A DNA stretch of 64,000 nt, from contig NZ_FNFQ01000009.1 of assembly GCF_900101175.1 (NCBI RefSeq), forward strand, positions 62,001 to 126,000, written 5' to 3'. Of this stretch, positions 23,710-30,530 are shown piece after piece (the stretch's first letter is position 1; every line of letters starts with the position of its first letter). The position numbers were made by a program, and so were the translations under genes. The notes beneath the pieces were generated by a model. That model worked only from the letters and a program-made list of their open reading frames with translations, did no database searches and was not told where the DNA came from. This DNA comes from Stenotrophomonas pavanii (GTDB lineage: Bacteria; Pseudomonadota; Gammaproteobacteria; Xanthomonadales; Xanthomonadaceae).

Positions 23710-25287
23710 ATGCGCAAGTCATCCGCTAAGTGGCGATCTTTGCGATGGGCACTTCTCCGTTCAGCGCCTGCTCTTCTGGGGATAGCCGTGGTCGCGAGCA
23801 CTCTGGCGGCGGCCCAGTTGGCAGTCACGCAGCGGGCAAAAGTTGAACTTGCCGACTATACGGTCGTTCTCTTGGAACACGCTCAAGATGTTGCCCGTGC
23901 CGGCGTTGATGGGCTGAACAAGGCGCTGTTGATAGATGCCGCGCCTTGTGGAGATGAGGACTTGGCCGAGCTGCGTCTCATAGCGTTTCACTCCCGCTAC
24001 ATCAAGGATGTTGGGAGATTGAGCAACGGGCAATTGATATGTACAGCAATATGGGGGCGCCTTCCTACGCCTGTAAAGCTTGTCGCTCCGAATCGCCTCG
24101 TTCGAGGATATTCGCTCTGGCGGGGCGTAGCCGCCCCTGGCGATGGGCGCATCAAGGTGGACCTCGCGTCGTACGGAAACGCCATTGTGACCACGGCTCC
24201 AACAGCGTTTGAGCGAATGGCAGTGCCCATGGAGGGGGGCGGAGCGTTGGTGGTCACGCGAGACGGCAGACACCGGTTTCAATCCTTTGGCGCAGTGCAG
24301 GAAATGTCGCTGGGCACGAACGGGGCGTTGACTCCATCTGCCGGGCACGTCGCCACACGCGCCTGCAGCAGTGAGTTCGATATCTGCGTCGTTGCCCAAG
24401 CCGCATCCGGCAGCCTATGGAACGATCCTTCTTGGACAGTTACGTCCATCCTTGCGCTGGCTCTGGCTGGAGGAGCAGGGTTAGGGGCTCTACTGAAGGT
24501 CTTCCAAGGGCGGCGGGAAGCTCTGGACCTAATGCTGACTCGCGCAATCAGGCACGGAGACATCGACTTGGTCTACCAACCACTGCGACGCTTGTCTGAC
24601 CGTCAGATGATCGGTGTCGAGGTCTTGGCTCGTTGGCGGACACTGACTGGATCCGATGTTTCGCCCGACACCTTCGTACCCATGGCGGAACACCTGAAAC
24701 TCGGCACTGAGCTGGCGAAGGTGGTGATCGCGAAAAGCCTAGATGAGATTGGATGGCGCCTACGATGTGGGGACGGCTTCTACGCAAGCATCAACCTGTC
24801 TGCCCAGGACATTCTGAGCATCGGACTAAGACAGTTTCTGGTTGCGCAGACAAAGATTTTTGGCGTTTCAGCATCCGCCATAGTCTTAGAGCTGACAGAG
24901 CGATCCACTGCCTCTCAGCAGCTGCTGATAGAGGCGCTGCGCGAGCTGGAGCAGGCGGGCTTCCGGGTGTACCTGGACGACTTTGGAACTGGCTACTCAA
25001 ACTTCGCCTATCTGGCTGACCTTCCTCTCGCAGGGCTAAAGATGGACCGCCGGCTCACCAGAGCTGCAGGCACTCATTCTCCGGCGAGCCATGCCGTTGA
25101 AGCCATTTGCGCAATGGCTAAGGCGCTGAAGCTGCCGCTTGTGGCCGAAGGCGTTGAAACCGAGCAGCAGGCGATTGCAATGTGCCGACTCGTTCCAGAC
25201 GCCGTTGGTCAAGGCTGGCTCTTAGGAAAGCCGTGCGAGGCCGGTGCATTGCCCGCAGGTGAGAAGTTTGAAGAGCGACATCTTTGA
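23710..25287 (+). CDS. CSS-domain EAL phosphodiesterase, membrane c-di-GMP hydrolase
   Basis: 525 residues. TM1 (~15-38) and TM2 (~242-262) flank a periplasmic CSS-type domain. Cys80 and Cys111 have the spacing of the redox disulfide pair in E. coli PdeC; the usual C-S-S tripeptide reads C-G-D here. The cytoplasmic EAL domain has E-V-L-A-R-W in place of E-A-L-x-R-W (a tolerated variant) and keeps N-L-S, L-E-L-T-E, D-D-F-G-T-G-Y-S-N, the Lys of G-L-K-M-D and V-A-E-G-V-E. It should hydrolyse c-di-GMP in response to periplasmic thiol state. It follows the chemoreceptor and precedes a GntR regulator, so motility and biofilm control is the likely theme. Confidence 0.88.
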   Translation: MRKSSAKWRSLRWALLRSAPALLGIAVVASTLAAAQLAVTQRAKVELADYTVVLLEHAQDVARAGVDGLNKALLIDAAPCGDEDLAELRLIAFHSRYIKDVGRLSNGQLICTAIWGRLPTPVKLVAPNRLVRGYSLWRGVAAPGDGRIKVDLASYGNAIVTTAPTAFERMAVPMEGGGALVVTRDGRHRFQSFGAVQEMSLGTNGALTPSAGHVATRACSSEFDICVVAQAASGSLWNDPSWTVTSILALALAGGAGLGALLKVFQGRREALDLMLTRAIRHGDIDLVYQPLRRLSDRQMIGVEVLARWRTLTGSDVSPDTFVPMAEHLKLGTELAKVVIAKSLDEIGWRLRCGDGFYASINLSAQDILSIGLRQFLVAQTKIFGVSASAIVLELTERSTASQQLLIEALRELEQAGFRVYLDDFGTGYSNFAYLADLPLAGLKMDRRLTRAAGTHSPASHAVEAICAMAKALKLPLVAEGVETEQQAIAMCRLVPDAVGQGWLLGKPCEAGALPAGEKFEERHL

Positions 25288-25361
25288 AAGTAGGACCCAG
25301 GACAACATAGAGCGGCGCTCCTCAGAAGGCCAGCGCGCAATGGAAAGGAAAGAGTAACGAA

Positions 25362-26138
25362 GTGACAATGTCCGATCGACGCCAGCCCTTCAAAGGCCAA
25401 CCGAAGCCTCTCTATCATGCGCTCGCGCAGTCAATCACCATTGACATTGAGCGCGGGGCGCATCCAGTGGGAAGTACTCTGCCGTCCGAGAAGAATCTCA
25501 TGTCAGTTCACGGCGTGAGCCGCCAAACCGTGCGCCGGGCGTTGGCATTGCTTAGGTTCCAAGGCCTGATCGCGTCTCGCCCGGGGGTTGGCTCGATGGT
25601 GCTTCCGGCGCCACAGGAAGTGGAGGCATTTCCTCCGATCACTTCGATAGATGGCCTTCGCGAGCTTCTCCGAAGGACAGAGCTTCACCACGTATCTTTG
25701 GGCTTGATCACCGTCACTGAGCGCCTCTCGGATGTTCTGGAGTGCCGGCGTGGTATCCAGTTGTCTGAGGCTTGTTTTCTACGAAGGCGGTCAGCTGCTT
25801 CACTGCCGGCGGGCGTCGTGCGAGTTTACCTCCATCCGGAGTATGCAGCGGCCCAGATCACCCCGCGGATAGCGCGTGGGCCGATCTATCAGAATCTGGA
25901 GCGGATGTACGGCATAGCCGTGACGGAAGTTCGGCAAGACATGACTGCTACGGTTCTCGACAAGGAGACCGCCGATCTGCTTCAAGTGGCGCCAGGTGAT
26001 CCAGCACTTCAAGTTGTTCGCTTCTACTACTCCACAGCCGGCAACCCTGTCGAAGTGGCCGTCAGTCACTACCCCAGTTCACGCTTTCGACAGAGCATTA
26101 GGTATCCGCTGCCCTCGGCAAGTTGGGAGGCAGGGTGA
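25362..26138 (+). CDS. GntR/HutC-family transcriptional regulator
   Basis: 258 residues from GTG 25362; an ATG two codons later is equally likely. The N-terminal winged helix (residues ~15-80) shows the GntR pattern L-P-S-E-K-N-L-M-S-V-H-G-V-S-R-Q-T-V-R-R-A, ending with G-V-G-S. The C-terminal ~165 residues form a UTRA ligand-binding domain (E-A-C-F-L-R-R-R, then Y-Q-N-L-E, then L-Q-V-V-R-F-Y-Y). HutC-type regulators sense small molecules such as amino-acid breakdown products or sugars. No obvious metabolic operon is adjacent, so the target is unclear; it may act on the preceding EAL gene 75 bp upstream. Confidence 0.87.
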   Translation: MTMSDRRQPFKGQPKPLYHALAQSITIDIERGAHPVGSTLPSEKNLMSVHGVSRQTVRRALALLRFQGLIASRPGVGSMVLPAPQEVEAFPPITSIDGLRELLRRTELHHVSLGLITVTERLSDVLECRRGIQLSEACFLRRRSAASLPAGVVRVYLHPEYAAAQITPRIARGPIYQNLERMYGIAVTEVRQDMTATVLDKETADLLQVAPGDPALQVVRFYYSTAGNPVEVAVSHYPSSRFRQSIRYPLPSASWEAG

Positions 26139-26559
26139 ATCATGTTTGGCGTTTCGCTGCGGCCGCGGGGCGCGAGAGCGGCTCGGCCTGGAGGTCCATC
26201 CTAAGCCGCTGTCGCGATCCATGACTACTTCGTCTGATGTCGATGAGCCGGCTCAAATCCTTCTCTCGCTGGCATCTGTCCGCGGATCCTCACGAGGGCG
26301 CGGTGGTGCCTGCAAGTACTGCTCTTTTCGGTCTGACGGCAGGGCAATTTGCGGCTTCATCCATAAGTGGATGGCGCTGCTTCGAGCAACCCGCAAAGGT
26401 GGGGGAAAATTCTCCATGCGACGTCTGGAGCACTCCCTGCATGTGCGGACATGCGGCGCAGGCTGACCGTCGTCATCGGCCAGTTGGCGACGCCCCGGCG
26501 TGGTGATAAGAAGGGCTCGCCGCCTCGACGGCTCTTGGACAAACATCAATAGTTGATCA
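26139..26559. other. Gene-free stretch before the response regulator
   Basis: 421 bases. Open frames exist on both strands, but none has a ribosome site or recognisable protein. I see no repeat or RNA gene. Confidence 0.45.
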
Positions 26560-27288
26560 ATGACTCTTTCGAACTCTGTGTACTCGGTGTCGTCTCTTTA
26601 TGGCGTGAGAAGGGTGCTGTTGGTTGAGGCTGACACTGAAAGCGCCGGCATACTTGAGGCTCAACTTCGAAAGGAGGGGTTCCTCGTAGCGGTTGCTGAT
26701 GACGCAGAACATGCCTTGGACTTGTTCGCCCACTGGCGCCCTCACATAGTGCTTCTAGAGACGACGTCTTCCAGGATGGCTGGTACCGATGTGCTCGCTA
26801 TGATCCGCGGGAGGGCGAGCACACCTGTGATCATGATTTCTGCGATCGACGATGAGCGGGATAGGCTCGGTGCGCTTCATTGCGGCGCAGATGACTACAT
26901 CGTCAAGCCATACAGCCCGCGGGAAGTCGTCGCTCGAGTTCATGTGGTGTTGCGTCGAGTTTCGCTTGGATGGGAGGGGGATAGCGTCCTCCAGCAGGGA
27001 AGGCTGATTGCAGATGGAGTGGCGGTGAGGGTGCTGGTGGAATCAGAGGCGTCTGGACCGCCGGCTGTCGTCGACTTGACCCCGGCCGAGTTCAACATCG
27101 TTTATGCGCTACTGCGGACCCCTTCTAAAGCATTCACGCGTGGAGAGTTGCTGCAAGGGGGGGCTACCGTTGATTCGTCGAGTCGGGTTGTCGACACGCA
27201 TGTCCACAACATTAGGAGGAAGCTTGAGCATCATGGCATCACCGGAGTGCTGGTGACGGTTAGAGGTGTGGGATACCGCTTCAAATGA
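26560..27288 (+). CDS. Orphan OmpR-type response regulator with Glu replacing the phospho-acceptor Asp
   Basis: 242 residues. The receiver domain (~17-135) keeps the fold and the conserved Lys (Y-I-V-K-P). However, the phosphorylation site reads I-V-L-L-E67-T-T where Asp is expected, and the acidic pocket reads V-E-A-D instead of E-D-D. The C-terminal winged helix is intact: L-T-P-A-E-F-N-I-V-Y, then S-S-R-V-V-D-T-H-V-H-N-I-R-R-K-L, then V-R-G-V-G-Y-R-F. Without Asp it cannot be phosphorylated normally, and Glu may hold it in an active-like state. No histidine kinase lies nearby. It probably binds DNA constitutively or by another signal. Confidence 0.88.
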   Translation: MTLSNSVYSVSSLYGVRRVLLVEADTESAGILEAQLRKEGFLVAVADDAEHALDLFAHWRPHIVLLETTSSRMAGTDVLAMIRGRASTPVIMISAIDDERDRLGALHCGADDYIVKPYSPREVVARVHVVLRRVSLGWEGDSVLQQGRLIADGVAVRVLVESEASGPPAVVDLTPAEFNIVYALLRTPSKAFTRGELLQGGATVDSSSRVVDTHVHNIRRKLEHHGITGVLVTVRGVGYRFK

Positions 27289-27474
27289 CGGCCGAACAGT
27301 CGCATGGCTAGTAGAGACTCTTATAGATATGAGTTCGCCTCTGACCGAGTGGGCCGGTCGTTGGCCTAAGCAATGCATGATGCTCAGCATGTTGCGCCAA
27401 TGTCGCTCGGCCAGGCGGTGGGTTAGCCTGAGTGAAGAAGGTCCAGCGAAGACTTTGAAGCTGCTGTGCTAGAG

Positions 27475-27500
27475 GTGGATTCGCAATGACGCGAATCCAC
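27475..27500. other. Perfect 10-bp stem-loop between the response regulator and the H-NS gene
   Basis: GTGGATTCGC-AATGAC-GCGAATCCAC. It lies between the two convergent genes and may serve as a shared transcription end. There is no T-run on either side. The rest of 27289-27585 holds no supported gene. Confidence 0.5.
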
Positions 27501-27585
27501 GGAATTTCGATTTCTGGCGAGGGCCACAAGATGGTGGTTAGTAAGCGTTACAGCGTGAAGTCACGTGGAATCATGACGTGCGGAC

Positions 27586-27954
27586 TCATTTGATCAAGAA
27601 GTCGCTCGGCGACTTCCCGTTCTGAACCAAAGCAGCGAGCCACTTCGGTTGGCGCCCACGGCCGGACCAAGTCTCACCAGGGTTGGCCGGATTGCGGTAC
27701 TTAGGGGCGACCTTGCTGCCGGCCGTCTTCTTCGGATTCCGGACTACTCGCTTGCCGGCCTTTTCCGTGGATGGACTTGAAAGCGCCCCATAGAGCTCCT
27801 CAATCGTGTAACCGTGGTCTTTAACATACTTGTTGATCTTGGCTCGCATGGCGGCAGCCTTGGGGCGAGTCAGTACTCTGGTTTGCTGTTTCTCTGCTTG
27901 AGCGATCAGCGTCTTGAGTTCTTTTGCCGAGAGGTGGCTGACATCGATTGTCAT
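27586..27954 (-). CDS. H-NS family nucleoid protein
   Basis: 122 residues from ATG 27954; the open frame continues upstream but without a ribosome site. The N-terminal half is helical and suited to oligomerisation (L-S-A-K-E-L-K-T-L-I-A-Q-A-E-K). The C-terminal part holds the H-NS DNA-binding motif T-W-S-G-R-G-R-Q-P-K-W, after a basic linker. Such proteins silence AT-rich acquired DNA. Its position beside the integrase at an island end suggests island-borne silencing of the cargo, which is inference. It lies 120 bases from the integrase stop on the same strand. Confidence 0.88.
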   Translation of the reverse strand: MTIDVSHLSAKELKTLIAQAEKQQTRVLTRPKAAAMRAKINKYVKDHGYTIEELYGALSSPSTEKAGKRVVRNPKKTAGSKVAPKYRNPANPGETWSGRGRQPKWLAALVQNGKSPSDFLIK

Positions 27955-28073
27955 CTGTTCTATCCGAGGTGCAGAAGGGATAGCGTAGTTCGAAATCCGC
28001 CTCGATGCGAATGACGACAGCCTATGGCAACGGCACCGCGTCATTCCGCAGCGGCTTGGCCATTGGCAATAGC

Positions 28074-29471
28074 TTACGGGTAGAACTTTCCCGGGTCGCT
28101 CAGCTGTTTCGCGAACTGCCCCCTCTGGTAGGGCGGCAGCTCCACCGGCGGCGCGTAGCGGCTCAGAAGGTCGATTTGCTTCCTTCGGGCGAGTTCCGGC
28201 TTCTTATGGAAGTAGGCCTCATGCAGCACCGGCACTCTCTTGCTGATGCTGTGGCCCGTCAGCAAGGCAATGTCCTCGTCGGGAATTCCCTTGTGATGGA
28301 GCTCCGTGGCGATGGTGTGCCGAAAGGCGTGCAGCCCAATCCCCTTCCCGAAACCCAAGCTCTTCAGGTAGGTGCTGAACTGGTTGAGCGCCGCTTGGCT
28401 GTAGCGCTGGTTCGACTCACCCGTTTTGCGGTTCACGCCGGCGGTCAGGTGGGGGAACAATCGAGGATGGCCACACGCGCGGATATCCTCCACGAAGTCC
28501 AGAAAGCCCGCATCAAGCACTTGGGGAGGGATGGGGAGGGTTCGAATGGCAGACTTTCCTTTCAGGCGCTGACGGCTTCGGTTGCGGGTCTTGTGCGCCA
28601 AGTCGGGATCGACGGTCTTCTGGATCCGTATGCACCAGACGCCAGCCTCTTGCACTACGTCCGCTAGTTTCAGCTGAGCGATTTCGTTGATGCGCGCCCC
28701 TGTGCACAGGCCAAGGATTGGAAGCCACCAGCGGTGGGGGTACTTGCTAGCCCATGGGACATATGTCTCCAGGTCGAAGATGCGCTTGAGTTCTGCATCG
28801 TCAAAAAGGCGCTCGGGCTTGTTCGGATCCACGACCAAGTCTTTCTTGATTTCGTCGAAGGCGACCATCGGCGAGGCACCAATGGCCTTGGATTTCTCTA
28901 GCTTTTTGAAGAAGGTCGATAGGAAGCGCCGGTGTTTCTCGAGCGTGGCGGGGGCGGGCGGAGCAACGTTGAGTTGCTTTCCACGCGCGACCGCCTGATC
29001 GTAGGTAAACCTTCGGTACTCGGGGTCGGACAGCAGACGGTCTGGGGCCCAGCGAATGAGGTCCCACAGCTTGTAGATGTGAGCGTGGTCGATGCGGGTG
29101 ACTGGTATGTCCCCGCAGGTCATTAGAAGCAGCCGTAGGGTGCGAGAGGTCGCCTCGACGGTCTCTCTGGCCAGGCAGCTGTAGTCGCCGCGATTGCGGA
29201 TGTAGTCGTCAATTTCTACGGAGAGCGAGCGCCCGGGTGTGCCCGCCGGCAGCGGCTCGGGATACCGGGTGCCGTTCTTCGTTGAGCGTGCGCGGCGGGT
29301 GCGCTCATAGGCGGCATTGAGAATCTCTTGGGCCTGGATCGCGGCCTCTCGGCTGGTGACGACCAGCTTTCCGATCCGAAACCTGCCGATGCGGATGTCG
29401 GACATCTCCAGCGAGCCGTTGGGGTCGTCCAGGTAGATTTGGAGGGGGCTTGGTGGGGGAGTCAACGGCAT
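28074..29471 (-). CDS. Tyrosine-recombinase integrase
   Basis: 465 residues from ATG 29471, which has GGAAG seven bases upstream; a TTG at 29528 would add 19 residues. Numbered from that TTG, the catalytic set is R279 (G-A-R-I-N-E), H400-x2-R403 (H-A-F-R-H-T), H426 (L-T-G-H-S) and the nucleophile Y439 (H-E-A-Y-F). A core-binding SAM-like domain lies before residue 210 and the N-terminus carries an arm-type region. All catalytic residues are present, so it should be active. It faces left, with the island cargo behind it, so the attachment site probably lies near 29.5-29.8 kb. No tRNA is visible there. Confidence 0.9.
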   Translation of the reverse strand: MPLTPPPSPLQIYLDDPNGSLEMSDIRIGRFRIGKLVVTSREAAIQAQEILNAAYERTRRARSTKNGTRYPEPLPAGTPGRSLSVEIDDYIRNRGDYSCLARETVEATSRTLRLLLMTCGDIPVTRIDHAHIYKLWDLIRWAPDRLLSDPEYRRFTYDQAVARGKQLNVAPPAPATLEKHRRFLSTFFKKLEKSKAIGASPMVAFDEIKKDLVVDPNKPERLFDDAELKRIFDLETYVPWASKYPHRWWLPILGLCTGARINEIAQLKLADVVQEAGVWCIRIQKTVDPDLAHKTRNRSRQRLKGKSAIRTLPIPPQVLDAGFLDFVEDIRACGHPRLFPHLTAGVNRKTGESNQRYSQAALNQFSTYLKSLGFGKGIGLHAFRHTIATELHHKGIPDEDIALLTGHSISKRVPVLHEAYFHKKPELARRKQIDLLSRYAPPVELPPYQRGQFAKQLSDPGKFYP

Positions 29472-29529
29472 TGCGGGCTTCCATCGTTTCGATGGAGGTA
29501 CAGATAAACCAGCTTCAGCAATCGTCAAT

Positions 29530-29800
29530 GGAAATGGGTCGTGCGCGTACCGACCGTAGGCATCTATTGTGAGCGCCCATTACTGCTTCTTCAGGAAAAG
29601 AAAATTACGCAGGAACTGGATGAATTTAATGTATTAAAATCAAAGACTTGACTGGATAAAAATTATGTCGAATCGCAGTCATTACGGTACTGTTTAATTT
29701 CTACAAGCTAACAACTCCCTCTGGGATGCTAGTTTAGTTCTGTACGGCTGTTAAACGGCGCGGCCAGTTGATGGCTGAGAAATCACTTAGGAGGTGGAGT
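29530..29800. other. AT-rich region beside the integrase, probable island end
   Basis: No gene. From about 29.58 to 29.72 kb the sequence is clearly AT-rich (runs such as ATTAAAATC and GATAAAAATTATG) against GC-rich neighbours, consistent with an integrase promoter and attachment region. I could not identify a core repeat. Confidence 0.4.
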
Positions 29801-29801
29801 T

Positions 29802-30377
29802 GTGGCGCAACGACTCGGTCCATTGTTAGTGATTACGATCCTCTTCGCGCCGCTGGGAGCCAGCGGTGGGACGCCCACTGACCCCGAGCTGCGCGGTGAG
29901 CTTCTGCGGATGAGGGATGCCGATCAGGCGGTGCGGGACCTCCCGCTGACCACGGAGGGCGAGGAGAGGGTGCTCAGTGCCGTCGATGCGGTGCACACCG
30001 CTCGGCTGAAGGCGATCGTTGCGGCCCATGGCTGGCCGACCGTGGCGCAGGTGGGCCAGGACGGGGCGGACGCGGCCTGGCTGCTGGCCCAGCATGCCGA
30101 CAAGGATCCGGCGTTCCAGCGCTCTGTTGCGGAAGCCATGGAGACCTTGGTAGCGACGGGGCAGGTCAAAGCGTCCAATTATGCCTACCTATGGGACCGC
30201 ACCCACGACCCCCAGCGCTACGGAACGCAGGGGCGTTGTGTGGACAAGGGGCGTTGGGAGCCCCGCGCGGTCGAGGCGCCTGAGAAGCTTGAGCAGCGTC
30301 GTGCTCAAATGGGCCTGACGCCCATGGCGGAGTATCAAGCGATGGTCTCCAAGCACTGCGAGCAGTTTGGGCGTTAA
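29802..30377 (+). CDS. Secreted DUF6624-domain protein
   Basis: 191 residues from GTG 29802, with GGAGGTGGAG immediately upstream. A hydrophobic signal peptide (residues ~5-22, ending A-S-G-G) targets it to the periplasm. The body matches the DUF6624 pattern: R-M-R-D-A-D-Q-A-V-R, H-T-A-R-L-K-A-I-V, G-W-P-T, A-A-W-L-L-A-Q-H-A-D-K-D-P-A-F-Q, and R-Y-G-T-Q-G. The domain is widespread in bacteria with no established function. It is the first gene after the island end and, like the M16 gene, has the GC of ordinary chromosome. Confidence 0.83.
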   Translation: MAQRLGPLLVITILFAPLGASGGTPTDPELRGELLRMRDADQAVRDLPLTTEGEERVLSAVDAVHTARLKAIVAAHGWPTVAQVGQDGADAAWLLAQHADKDPAFQRSVAEAMETLVATGQVKASNYAYLWDRTHDPQRYGTQGRCVDKGRWEPRAVEAPEKLEQRRAQMGLTPMAEYQAMVSKHCEQFGR

Positions 30378-30530
30378 GATCGAACCCGCAGTTGGGGCAC
30401 TGCGCGCGGAGAGGCAGGGGTGAGGCCTGCTTTTCTAACATGGATCTTGGGAGCCCCAAACAACTCCGGTGGGCCAACTTGGTGTCGCAGGGGCTTGCTG
30501 GTGGGCAGCTACTTGGCGGGGGATGGACGC

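Noticed and set aside
27814..28014. Plus-strand ORF opposite the H-NS gene.
   Set aside because: It is antisense to a clear H-NS protein and has no start signal.
29530..29800. tRNA gene as integrase target.
   Set aside because: No cloverleaf, T-loop GTTCGA box or CCA end could be found in the AT-rich region.
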